Shown: positions 19,401 to 29,399 of the stretch, piece by piece
Numbering within the stretch: position 1 is the stretch's first letter
How the letters are laid out: each line of letters starts with the position of its first letter
Assembly (NCBI GenBank): GCA_963575645.1
Contig: OY754469.1
Location: forward strand, 24,446,001 to 24,510,000
Origin: Xanthostigma xanthostigma
Lineage: Eukaryota; Arthropoda; Insecta; Raphidioptera; Raphidiidae
Direction of reading: 5' to 3'
DNA length: 64,000 nucleotides
Translations under genes and position numbers: made by a program
Notes under the pieces: model-generated
The model's database searches: none
What the model saw: the letters and a program-made list of their open reading frames with translations, nothing else
Told to the model about the DNA's origin: nothing

Positions 19401-21987
19401 AAAGTTAAAAAAAAACAATTATATTATAGGTGGTGAGTAATTTTAATAAATAAAATTAACCTAAATTTGAAGCAAAAGATGCAATATCATAGATTCGAAT
19501 TATTATAATTATTATATAAATTTAGGTTATGTATTACGGAATACGTTATCACGTAAAACTATCGTCCGTAAACCGACTTTACAGACAACCAATTTTTTTA
19601 CTTAAATAGCATAGATATTGTTTAAGGGGTGAGGAATAATCAAGATTTTGAAAAAATCGATTTCTTTTTTTTTGCAATTTCTTGTAGTATGACGTTTCGA
19701 AAATATTCCCTGAAAATTTCAAATGAATTGAATAAGTAGTTTCTAAAATAATTATTATATGGCCCAGGACTAGATAACTCGGTATAGGTAAAACTAAAAC
19801 TTGAAACGCGTTTTTCTCAAAACTATTTTTTCGAAGTCTGTGACCACTGAAATTCAAGAGCTACTCAATGGATTTAAATGAAATTTTTACAGCTTATTGA
19901 AGGCATAAAAAAAGGACTTGATGGAAGGATTTTTGTTTTTGTTGAAAACTTCGGCTTTTATAACATTCAGTCCATGCAAATTCGGGTGTAAGCTTTTAAA
20001 AATACCGGTTTCAAATTTTCGAATTTTTTACGTGTTGCCAACTTAATAGTACAGTCAATCTGGCAAAAACCTCAACAAAACCACCCAAAAAGGTGAAACT
20101 TGGTGAGTCGTTAGAGAATGATGTAAAAAAGGTTACCTGCAATGGCCACCTGGTACCTGTTCAAATACCTGTTCAAATAGTCAAAAAAAACTCAAAAATA
20201 TTTTGAAATGCATTTTTCTCGAAAACTATCCATTTTACAGAAAAATTTATTGAACAAAAAATGTAGAGGGCATCGTTATCTACAATTAATGTCATTGGTG
20301 CTATGTAGTACAACAAAAAATGTGCGCAGTAGGTGGCGCTTAAGTGCCAAAAAAAGTGTTTTTCCACTTTTTTGCCCTGAAATTTTCATTTTTAAGTTAC
20401 GATTCAAATGGAAAAATTGTTCCATTTTATTTTATAAACAACTTTTATTTCAACATTTTTTTCATACAACTTACCGTTTCAGAGCTGCAGCTTGTTGAAG
20501 TGAAAATAAGTTGTATGAAAAGTAAGTTGTATGAAAAAAATGTTGAAATAAAAGTTGTTTATAAAATAAAAAGGAACAATTTTTCCATTTGAATCGTAAC
20601 TGAAAAATGAAAATTTCAGGGCAAAAAAGTGGAAAAACACTTTTTTTGGCACTTTAGCGCCACCTACTGCGCACATTTTTTGTTGTACAACATAGCACCA
20701 ATTACATTAATTGTAGATAACGATGCCCTCTACATTTTTTGTTCAATAAATTTTTCTGTAAAATGCATAGTTTTCGAGAAAAATGCATTTCAAAATATTT
20801 TTGAGTTTTTTTTTGACTATTTGAACAGGTACCAGGTGGCCATTGCCAGGTAACCTTTTTTTCATCATTCTCTAACGACTCACCAAGTTTCACCTTTTTG
20901 GGTGGTTTTGATACGAAATGATTTTTTTTCGCCACATTGATTGTACTATAAGTCGACCTAATGAGAATTTATAATAGAGTTGATTTTATTTTTGATAGAC
21001 TCTCACTTGGTCGGCTTAAGTGGGCAACACGTAAAAAAAGTGAAAATTAGAAAGCGGTATTTTTATATTTTTGAGTTTACAACATTATTAAATAAGAAGT
21101 TAAAAATCACCACGGAAATAAAGAAGAAATTTAATTTTATTAATATTTCAAATTTCACACACATATTATGCCATCTAAAACCATTAGAAATTACAAGCGC
21201 AAAAAATGCTATGGCTAACAGTCACAAAGAAATGAAGACACTTGAAAAATTTTATTATAATTTTAAATAATATAAAAGGAATAAACATTACATTTAATAT
21301 AACTAAAATCTTCTTGAACGTGTATAATATTATATCTGATTTTAAGTTATTTGTGAATAATGGCCGATTTCCTCATAATTTCAGATTATTGTCTTTCAGA
21401 TGAAGATATCTAGCAAATTTTTATATTTTGACATTTTGAATTTCATACAACAGTTGATTTTAGTTAAAACTTACACGATATACCATTTTACAAAACTTTT
21501 TCACACTATAAAAAAGTTAAGCGTTATTCGTTTGTTAAAAGTCTACCACAAATAATTCAACGTCCATTCTGAGAACGCTGTACAGATTTCTTAATAAAAA
21601 GGATTCAGCTAATTTTAAATGGTTATGTAGGTCCTGTGGGTAGAAGTACCAATAACGCGGTCTATTTTTTTACAATTAATAACATTTGTACAGAAACATC
21701 GACATTTTACTGAATCTTATCAACCTTAAGCTCTTGATGGAATTTAAAGAGAAAAATAATAATAAAATACTAAAAAATTTTGCTCTATATTTTTATTGTA
21801 CATAGTTGAATTGAATAATTTGGCGCTTTTTTACAGGTGCAGTGGTTGCGGAAAAGGCTTCATTAGAAGTTTTGGTTTAACACAACATCGACGAACCCAC
21901 AAAGCCTGTATTTCTATAAAAACACAAACTGCTACTGAAACAACTGAAACTGAGCCAGTACTCATGAACGATATTAACGAATTTTAA
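13451..21987 (+). CDS. C2H2 zinc-finger protein, 13 fingers, 631 residues
   Basis: Four exons, 13451-14789, 16482-16671, 16770-16985 and 21837-21987, join in phase. Thirteen C2H2 fingers can be counted. The first four are widely spaced and separated by acidic and lysine-rich linkers (residues about 30-300). The last nine, starting at YPCPKCPMKY, are close together and several are joined by TGEKP-type linkers (SGERPF, TGERPF, TGVKPH). This is the layout of a sequence-specific DNA-binding nuclear protein. Finger 8 spans the exon 1/2 junction (FLCSTCGKGF), finger 10 the exon 2/3 junction, and finger 13 starts at the exon 3/4 junction, which supports the joins. I see no ZAD, KRAB or BTB domain. 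The target and the orthologue are not recognisable. Exon 3 to exon 4 is a 4.85-kb intron of repeats. Confidence 0.9.
14804..15108. mobile_element. Imperfect inverted-repeat element just after the exon 1 donor
   Basis: Ends GGGTAGCCGCGACGAAAGAC and GTCTCCCGTCGCGATGGCA are inverted copies with some mismatches. Inside, GAGAACGGTAATAGAACCG pairs with CGGTTCTGTTACCGTTCTC. TTTTA flanks both sides and may be a 5-bp target duplication. It begins only about 14 bp into the first intron of the zinc-finger gene. No coding sequence. Confidence 0.6.
15470..15545 (-). mobile_element. Retroposon 3'-end fragment (GATTGTAAATTATAG family)
   Basis: GATTGTAAATTATAGCCGC followed by CAGCTGAGGTCATCAGCGTC matches longer copies at 37.2-37.47 kb and 47.2-47.37 kb. 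Only the tail end is left. The rest of the intron up to 16481 is AT-rich, with one MITE and nothing else I recognise. Confidence 0.55.
15766..15959. mobile_element. MITE, 194 bp, TAA target duplication
   Basis: Inverted ends TAGTGCTAACACACGGTCG and CGACCGTCTGTTAGTACTA, flanked by TAA at 15763-15765 and 15960-15962. The 3-bp TWA duplication is typical of PIF/Harbinger elements. The internal sequence is GC-rich compared with its surroundings (GGTCCGGTCCG) and holds no gene. Confidence 0.8.
17170..17645. mobile_element. hAT MITE, 476 bp, perfect 8-bp target duplication
   Basis: Ends TAGGGTTGCCATCCGTCC and ACAGATGGCAACCCTA are inverted. The flanks TACAAGCC at 17162-17169 and 17646-17653 are identical 8-mers, the hAT hallmark. 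Inside are two GTCCGGG-type blocks. It has no transposase. It lies in the last intron of the zinc-finger gene. Confidence 0.92.
17654..18250. other. Intron DNA, AT-rich with homopolymer runs
   Basis: No gene or clear element. Long A and T runs occur near 17965-18000 and 18060-18080. Confidence 0.3.
18329..18680. repeat. Near-perfect palindrome, two 168-bp arms, 16-bp loop
   Basis: Arms 18329-18496 and 18513-18680 are reverse complements without a mismatch that I could find. The loop is GGGCCAACGCGCGTTG. The innermost part (GTCTAGCACACATGAAGAGC) pairs with GCTCTTCATGTGTGCTAGAC. A third, diverged copy of the arm lies at about 19800-19940. Confidence 0.9.
18905..19610 (-). repeat. Family A copy (reverse orientation)
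   Basis: TTTGACGTGATAACGTC, then CGCCTGACCCTGTGCGTGC, then a long block ending CAAAAGATGCAATATCATAG match, in reverse order or complement, 2040-2200, 61.8-62.3 kb and position 1-50. At 19140-19440 it shares a long block (ACGGCCCTAACGATTTGG onward) with 39423-39720. It is the uninterrupted version of the site that carries a foldback insertion at 39.7-41.66 kb. Confidence 0.75.
20047..20948. mobile_element. Snapback element, about 400-bp arms, TAA target duplication
   Basis: Ends TAGTACAGTCAATCTGGC and GCCACATTGATTGTACTA are inverted and are flanked by TAA at 20044-20046 and 20949-20951. Main arms run 20076-20473 and 20523-20910 with about a 50-bp loop. The arms are highly similar but not identical, with small gaps. 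No transposase. The duplication and ends suggest a PIF/Harbinger-mobilised foldback. Confidence 0.85.
20952..21836. other. Intron DNA before the last zinc-finger exon
   Basis: AT-rich. A 96-codon open frame at 20980-21270 has low-complexity composition and no recognisable domain. I see no other feature. Confidence 0.3.
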
Positions 21988-22225
21988 AATTTTATTTTAA
22001 GTTATAAGAGTACGATTTAAAGAACCATGCTGTAATTTTTTTTAATAAACATTTTACAAAAAAATATTCTTCTTTAAACAATTGTTGCCCATTCGGCCTG
22101 ACCTGCCCCGGGGCAGTTCTCGATGCTGAAAATGCCAGCAGTTTCCATTAATTCGAAAATTAGAAGAACTTTTCCATGGTTACAATATTGAATTTTGACA
22201 AGATGCGAGCAAAAAACTGATGAAA

Positions 22226-22372
22226 CACCAAAGCGCTAAAATAATATGTTCTCTGACAAATAACATGAACCATTTAAAATGTCTGACACCTCGAATATGT
22301 CGACATATTCGAGGTGTCAGACATTTAAATGGTTCATGTTATTTGTCAGAGAACATTATTTTAGCGTTTTGG
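22226..22372. repeat. Palindrome, about 71-bp arms, almost no loop
   Basis: CACCAAAGCGCTAAAATAAT on the left and ATTATTTTAGCGTTTTGGTTG on the right end two arms that meet at CGAATATGTCGACATATTCG. It lies 240 bp downstream of the zinc-finger stop codon. The rest of 21988-23150 holds candidate poly(A) signals (AATAAA near 22044) and nothing I recognise. Confidence 0.85.
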
Positions 22373-23153
22373 TTGAAGTTTTTAAGCTATCCAATTAAAA
22401 AAACAAATAGTATCTATAAATTTTTACATGTCGTCAAAACGACATGTTTCGGAAAATTTAGAGGGAAAACGCCCCAAAATTAAAAAAAGTCATAGAGAAA
22501 ATAGGTGTCAAACTAGGCCTAATGAAGCCATATACAAAGTTTGGGGAGAGTATTTGTTAGTAAAATTTTTGCCAGCGGGCACTAACAGCTTTTTAACTTT
22601 TTTTTAACAAGTTCCAGTCATCGCACGAAGGTGCAATTTTGACAGATTGTGTATCATACATAAATGTTCCCTTTTTGCACCTATTTGAAATTTTATGGAA
22701 ATGTTTAGGGTCAAATCATCTTTATTTTACTGGTCAAATTACCCAGTTTTGTATTTTACAATTAATTTTATTTGTCAAGGTCGAAAACTGTTTTGCCAAT
22801 TTGTCAGTCACTTCTGATTTTCATCCTTTCTAACCTTTCAAATCTATCAATGATCGGAAAAATAAATACGGATGTTTTATATCTTACTTAGTGCCTTTTG
22901 ATTCTAAAGCATTTTTGGTTACCCTTCAAACCTTCTACAACAAGCATGAAGCAAGTCAAAGTTAGTTTTCAAAGTTTGAATAAACTTGAAAACTAGACGA
23001 GAAGCTTTCGACTTTCTTTAAAAAAATACATTTGTAAGCATAAAGTTCGAAGTTAGCTGTGTAATAATATTTTTTTCTGACATTTAAAGTAAGTGTTATT
23101 ATTATTAGACCTTCAACAATTATTAAATTTTACAGTGTTTTAATATTTTTAAA

Positions 23154-24488
23154 ATGTTCAAAAATATTTCTGAGCTTAGTGATGTTGTGTCCCATTTTGT
23201 ATATGCCGAAGACAACACTTTGTTAATGGCAAGTGAGGGAAATGAATACTGGTTGCCGTCAACAAAGATTACTTCGAAACAGTCATGGAGTATGGCCTCT
23301 GCAATGGAAGTAAAAGAGGTAGCTTTCTTATATTTCTACAAATTCCTAAAATTTAAATATTACCTGATTTTAGAAGAATCTTGACTCTTGGGCGATTTGT
23401 TATCTTGTTTTAATTTCCAAACGTTTAAATTTTTTGTTTTTCACCTATTCTTCAGACACTTGCCTTTCAACGTTTCTTGTACATATTCACGAAAGGTATG
23501 GCTAAACTTTTGTTTCTTCCTTTTTCCTTTTGATACACAGTCTAGTAACTTTTTTGGCCGATGGTCATCTTTCTCACTCAGAGCTATGCTCATCAGCGCC
23601 GAAGGCAAGATACTGATTTCGCTGCCTCAAAATTGGTTTGCTTGATATCTTCAATTAAAACAAACATATTTAGCATCGCTGATTGCATCCTCAGAAATTT
23701 GCGCCTCTGGCGTGAGTCATTAATACCGGGCCCTACCAACGGTGCTGATCTCTACTTATTCATTTTCTCTTCTAAATAGAAAACTGAATATAGTTTAAAT
23801 TTAATTTTTTTAGATAATGGGTCTGTCATTACCAACCGACAAAGTGTTAAGATTGTACAGAATTTGGGTCCCAAATCATACTGTGCCCGCAATATTTCAT
23901 GTCATTTTTCAAATTCGATGCAACCAGGATACAAAAAAGAAATGGAAAAATACAGCAGGAAAAGTAAACATTCCATTATGTAACTTATTTCACTTTGTTA
24001 GAAAATAATAACCAATTTACAGCAGTATAAATTCTTACATTGATGTTACAAAATAGTACCATCAGACGCTTACATCCGTAAATGTATTCTTATTTTTTTG
24101 TGAGATCTATAGACGAATTTTAAACATTTAAGTCGGCAAATTGTGATCACTGAAAAGAATATAAAGATTTACGTTCCAGAAAGAGAAAAATTAAATGAGT
24201 TTTGCTTTTAGTACCGAGGTAAATTAAAATGGCTAGCACAGAACGAAATACAACGCATTGCTAGTCAGCAACAGCTGCGCAGTCCAGAAATACTAGAGTT
24301 CCTTAATCAGTTTCGCGAGTCTGGTACAGCTGACGCTAATAACAGTTCACAAATACTTCCTCCAACGGAATTTATTAACTGTGGCGTTATAGTCGAAATT
24401 AATGAACATACTACACTGATAAATCCTGCAGCTAACTCGAGTAATATGTATGAACAACTATTTGCCGCAGCAGGATTCACCAAGGAAG
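23154..24488 (+). CDS. Nudix-like domain exons, probable N-terminus of the phosphatase gene
   Basis: Exon 23154-23318 (ATG start; VVSHFVYAEDNTLLMASEGN then YWLPSTKI) resembles the first strands of a Nudix fold. Exon 23456-23495 gives TLAFQRFLYIFTK. The next exon gives VLRLYRIWVP and AIFHVIFQIRC, ending at 23963. Exon 24212-24488 gives KLKWLAQNEIQRIASQQQL and NCGVIVEINEHTTLINPAAN. The REx2EEx2G catalytic core of Nudix hydrolases is missing, so an enzyme is doubtful. One join is awkward: starting exon 3 at 23814 (IMGLSLPTDK) is out of phase by one, while starting it at 23845 is in phase but drops about ten residues. The last donor (GAAG|GTATTT) leaves phase 1, which fits the acceptor before 32698. 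The Nudix call is an inference from strand pattern and motif order. Confidence 0.6.
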
Positions 24489-24852
24489 GTATTTTTTAAA
24501 AAATAGTTTTTTTTAATCTTTATACTGAACAATGCAATGTAAGTATTTAATTCGTCGCTACAGTCGCGAGGTAACGTAACATATTCATTGCAATGAGAAT
24601 AGACTGCGCCACAGACTAGGAAAAGTATCGCTCAATAGAAGAAAATAGCTGGTGGTGGCTGCTTCTGAAACCGAAACACGACGGCTAACGGAGGTCTAGT
24701 TGCTCCTCCACTTCCTATTTTAATAAAACTCGATTCAATATTATTTTACATAAATTCAGACGTAGATCACTAGCGTTCACAAGAGATTTATAGTCACTTA
24801 AGATACAACTGTCAACCAATAGCGAATATTTCCAAGTAGAGTTGTCACCTCG
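24489..24852. other. Intron DNA, no recognised element
   Basis: Mixed-composition sequence between the last Nudix-like exon and the large inverted-repeat element. No open frame or repeat was recognised. Confidence 0.3.
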
Positions 24853-25090
24853 TAGTTTAAGCTCCCATGACACAAAAAGTTACCCCAAAGAACACCTCAA
24901 AATTATAAAGTGAAAATGGCTGAAAAACATGTCAGAAACATGTTACGCCCGCCAGACAAGTAAAAATTTGTTAATTGTTATTTTTTATGAATTTTTGAAA
25001 TTTAAAAAAAAAACATGATTTTACTTTCCAAAACACCTGCTTGAAATTTATACAATTTGTAGTAAATAATGTACCATTTTTGAAAAAATT

Positions 25091-25400
25091 GGTCTGGCTG
25101 ACAATTTTTGTTAATAAGCTAGCCAGACTTCATTTGTTATAAACTATTTTTTTTATGAAAATACATTTCATAACACCTCCTTGAATTTTTTTTTAAATAA
25201 AGTTTAAGATCTCTTCTATCTAATACAACTGGTCTGGCTGACAATTTTTGTTAATTAATGTGCCAGACTTCATTTGTTATAAATTATTTTTTTTATGAAA
25301 ATACATTTCATAACACCTCCTTGAATTTTTTTTTAAATAAAGTTTAAGATCTCTTCTATCTAATACAACTGGTCTGGCTGACAATTTTTGTTAATTAATA
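25091..25400. repeat. 140-bp tandem repeat inside the 2.8-kb element
   Basis: GGTCTGGCTGACAATTTTTG starts at 25091, 25231 and 25371, giving a 140-bp unit with few changes. Two reverse-complement units lie in the right arm at 27236-27430. Confidence 0.9.
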
Positions 25401-26419
25401 CCTCTAATATGCTTTTTAGTCCAGTCGGTGGAGGCAATTTTAGACCAAAAGCTCCAGAAATTCGCAAACAGACTCAATTTTTTTTTATAAGTAGTTTAAA
25501 GTATACTGATTGAAATAAAAAAAAGTTCATTCGTCTATCGATTTCCCAAAGTCAAAAAAAATTTTGAAAAAAATTTTTATTTTCAAAATTCTTGAATATT
25601 TTGAGCTGGGATAAAGATAGAGATAAATAAAAAATACTGTATTGTAAAGGACGTTTTTTTCTATAAAAAAGATATCTTGTACTTTTTTCGTCAGAGCTAT
25701 AGTTTACCTGGAAAAAATTCGGAAAGTTAGTAAGTCATCTTGCGCCGGCAAACAAGCAATTAAAATCACTTTGCAGAAGCAAGAATCATTAAATTTTACT
25801 AAAATGTTTATAACATTATTTGTCTAGAAATGCATATTCTAAATATTCCAAATAAAAAATTGAAAAAAAAACAAAATTTTCAAAAAAAATTCAAAATTTG
25901 CAAAAAAAAATCAAAATTTGCAAAAAATTTTCGGAAAATAATTTTTTTTTGTTTTTGGCGTCGGAACTATTTTTTTAGGTTTTTTGGACAATTCTAAAGA
26001 AAAAAGGTCTCTTATGATTTTCCTATAAAATGGACCGTTTTTGAGATATTGCATTTAGAAAGTTCGAAAAAATGCGTTTTTCGTACTAAAAATCGCTGCA
26101 ATATGACGGTGTTTTGTCAAAAATCACTATCACTACATCTGTATATTATAAGCGTTAGACTGGCAAAAATTCGAAAATGACTCGACCGATTTTAATACTT
26201 TTTTTTTGTTTTGTTCGCCTGAATACAGGGGTGGTTTATTAAAAAAAATCCAAAGGAACAGCCAAAAAATGGAAAAATTCAAAATTTTTTTGTATATGTT
26301 CATGATAGTCCCAATAATATTTTTGTGGAAAGAAAAACTGCAATATAAACTCAGAATATGGTGGAGCTACTATTGTCACTGCTGAGCGGAGCACAGCCCC
26401 GTGAAGCGAAAAAAAAAAT

Positions 26420-27130
26420 AGTCGCGGCGCTTTAAAATTAAGTCTGACAGTAAAAAACAATAGTTTGATAAAAAAAGTATTAAAGTATATAAAAGGGATC
26501 TAGCGTATTAATTTAGAATAAAAAAAAATTTTTTCTAGTTAGCAACGATTATACCATATTTTTTCATTAAAAAATGTGGTCGCAGCACTTAAAAAATGAA
26601 GTCTGTCATAGTAAAAAACATTTTTTCGCTGACAGACCAATTTTTATGCGGAAAATAGATGTCAAGCCTTCTTTCAGAAAAAAATTAAGGGGGTGTTTTG
26701 ACGCGCCCGTTGTAAAAGCTTATTTAAAAAAAAAAAAAACAGTCGCGGCGCTTTAAAATTAAGTCTGTCATAGTAAAAAACAATATTTTGATAAAAAATG
26801 TATTAAAGTATATAAAAGGGATCTACCGTATTTATTTAGAGTAAAAAAATTTTTTTTTTCTAGTTAGCAATGATTATACCATATTTTTTCATTAAAAAAT
26901 GTGGTCGCAGCACTTAAAAAATAAAGTCTGTCATAGTAAAAAACATTTTTTCGCTGACAGACCAATTTTTATGCGGAAAATAGATGTCAAACCTTCTTTC
27001 ATAAAAAAATTAAGGGGGTGTTTTGACACGGCCCTTGGAAAAGCTGATTTGTTTATAAAAAAACGCTGTCACGGCGCTTAAAAATTGAATCTGACATGGT
27101 AAAAAACATTTTTTTAATGACAGGCATATT
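26420..27130. repeat. About 322-bp tandem repeat inside the 2.8-kb element
   Basis: AGTCGCGGCGCTTTAAAATT begins copies at about 26421 and 26742; a third, partial one starts near 27062. Each copy contains two diverged half-units with AAGTCTGTCATAGTAAAAAA, so the array may have grown from a roughly 160-bp ancestor. Confidence 0.85.
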
Positions 27131-28084
27131 TTTATGCATAGAGGACATCTTAAACTTCAGTTGTTTTTTTTTTTTACGAGGTGTTCCTAAATGCCTGTGA
27201 TTGGTCTTGATGCATTGTTGCTGTGCATTCAAAATAAAGTCTGGCACATTAATTAACAAAAATTGTCAGCCAGACCAGTTGTATTAGATAGAAGAGATCT
27301 TAAACTTTATTTAAAAAAAAAATCAAGGAGGTGTTATGAAATGTATTTTCATAAAAAAAAATAGTTTATAACAAATGAAGTCTGGCTAGCTTATTAACAA
27401 AAATTGTCAGCCAGACCAATTTTTTCAAAAATGGTACATTATTTACTACAAATTGTATAAATTTCAAGCAGGTGTTTTGGAAAGTAAAATCATGTTTTTT
27501 TTTTAAATTTCAAAAATTCATAAAAAATAACAATTAACAAATTTTTACTTGTCTGGCGGGCGTAACATGTTTCTGACATGTTTTTCAGCCATTTTCACTT
27601 TATAATTTTGAGGTGTTCTTTGGGGTAACTTTTTGTGTCATGGGAGCTTAAACTATCGGATCTAGATTTTGGTCGAAGATTGTCCGGCGCGGGGGTGGGG
27701 GTTGTTAAGCGGTATATCCAAAGTCTCTAATTTAAAAATATTTGGATTTTTTTAACATTTCATACATTACTAATATGTTTTGTGTTATTGGAAAATTCTG
27801 TAAAAATATTCAATATCAAATGTTCGACATCAAACGGCAAAACTTCACACCCATTTCTTCCCGCATTATGAATGGCATATGTATTACAGTTGCTCTTTAA
27901 AATGTCGCTGTTTTCTATGGCAAGTTTTTGTAAGACTGAGTTGTGCACAAGGGCGTAGATAAGGGGGGAGGGGTTAGTTACCCCCCCCGAATCATAATAA
28001 TAAAAAAATCCAGCCAATTGGGCGACGGGACCATTCCAACTTCAAAATGTTGACATTTGATATATTATAAAAAGAAAATAAAAT

Positions 28085-28121
28085 GTCTGATATCGCGTAA
28101 GGTGACGCGGGTAATAGCTAG
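28085..28121 (+). mobile_element. Helitron-like 3' end
   Basis: GACGCGGGTAATAGCTAG, followed by T, resembles the 3' ends at 55610 and 40036. A matching 5' end was not found close by, so only the terminus is called. Confidence 0.4.
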
Positions 28122-28164
28122 TATTCAATATGACATTTGCTATTCGAAACTTTCTTGAAAAAAT

Positions 28165-28335
28165 AAATAGAATAATAAGCTGCTATAAAAAGTGTACCAT
28201 TATTATATAAAAAACACCGTTAAAGCATATATCTCTTCTGCGCATGCGCCGATTTTCCCCAAAAACAATAAGGCTCTTCATATTTGCATACCAAACATTC
28301 TCTCAAAATTTGGTTTCAATCCGCTCATTTGTTTG
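28165..28335 (+). repeat. Family A fragment
   Basis: The stretch with CTATAAAAAGTGTACCATTA and TGCGCATGCGCCGATTTTCC matches 65-330. It keeps the block that ends AAATTTGGTTTCAATCCGCT. Confidence 0.8.
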
Positions 28336-28639
28336 ACCTGTATTTTGCTCACAGACAAACAGACGCACAGAGTTTTTCCAAAAATATGTTTTTTGGATTC
28401 GAGGAACCTCAAAACGAAAAATATTGTAAAATTTTGACATGTGAATTTTGTAGACGTTTTTTGACGCTTCTTTGCTATCTTCGTAGAATTCCATTATTCG
28501 CATTCTTACTCCAGAATTGATATTAAAACTTCGGACTGCGATCGGATACAACTTTGATTTTTTTAAAATGTGTTTGTAATTAAACGTCTGTTTTGCTCCG
28601 CGCAGCCCTACATCATTTTTTTTATTATCTTAAAAAAAA

Positions 28640-28780
28640 CAATTTAAAAAAATGTCTGTAAATCTCCTTGGCCCGGAGAAATTTGTGTTTGACCGAAGGC
28701 CCGGAGATTGTCTCCAGCGTCCGGTGACTCCAGGCGAGACCCGGAGAGGTGGCGACTCTACTTTCAAGATTTTGCTGAAA
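28640..28780. repeat. GC-rich fragment, possible end of a hAT-like element
   Basis: CCTTGGCCCGGAGAAATTTG to GGTGGCGACTCTA is far more GC-rich than its surroundings and resembles in style the hAT MITE ends of this genome. The second end is not visible. From 27660 to 29400 I see nothing else beyond the entries listed. Confidence 0.3.
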
Positions 28781-29399
28781 TCTGGAATGTGCAGTCCATT
28801 CAATGTCAATGCAGGGTATAGACTAGAGTAACCCATGTTGAACTGTCTTTTAACATCGCAAAGCAATTAGGTCAATCAAATAGTTGAAAGAAAGTGTGCT
28901 TTATACGTCATAGTATTGATTAGATAAAAAAATCCCTGCACGTTTGAATTTGGTACATATATTACAGTGTAATATCGGATACACCTGTCTAAGGAAATAC
29001 TAATAGGTATATGTTAAAGATAAGAAAATGTTTTAAAGTACCACTGAAAAGACCAATTTTTGAAGCCTGCACAGTATGTCACGAATATTTAACATTTATG
29101 CGTTTTAAATTCTAAGATTGCAGCATGAATTTTTGAGCAGTTTCCCAAATTGAACAGTAAACAGTTTCCTAAATTTATATACTGCAAATGCGGGAGGGTG
29201 GAAGCTATCTTAAATTGATTATTACAAGACCCCAGTTCCCAAACTCTAATCTGAGAACGAGTAAAAGTATCAATTGGATTTTTAGTGTATTTGCCATAAG
29301 GCACTTACACTATTGGCGTCGGTCGGATGGCGGGACCTAGGGGTCGGACCAAAATTTCTCGACGTTTCATAACTTTCTAAGAAGTTTGGCACCATTTTT

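Larger units (their letters stand above)
18255..20000. repeat. Large foldback block with a family A copy in its loop
   Basis: 18255-18500 and about 19800-19998 are inverted copies (CTTACACCCGAATTTGCA on the left, its complement on the right). 18760-18900 and 19600-19780 form a second inverted pair (CTATGCTATTTATG on the left and CATAGATATTGTTT on the right mark its inner edge). The loop, about 18905-19600, is a reverse-orientation copy of the family A repeat. An extra near-perfect palindrome has formed on the left side. No coding sequence. Confidence 0.8.
24853..27655. mobile_element. 2.8-kb element with about 415-bp terminal inverted repeats
   Basis: Ends TAGTTTAAGCTCCCATGAC and GTCATGGGAGCTTAAACTA are inverted, flanked by TCG on both sides (24850-24852, 27656-27658), a possible 3-bp target duplication. 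The arms extend to about 25270 and back to 27236. Internal tandem arrays sit on both sides of a simple-sequence-rich middle. There is no open frame that could be a transposase. The superfamily is unknown. Confidence 0.8.

Noticed and set aside
20980-21270. A 96-codon frame in the last zinc-finger intron
   Set aside because: Lysine- and phenylalanine-rich, no motif, typical of AT-rich DNA.
23561-23779. A 72-codon frame (RRRQDTDFAASKLV) between two Nudix-like exons
   Set aside because: It looks protein-like but cannot be joined in phase to either neighbour without a stop and no family was recognised; possibly an old insertion.
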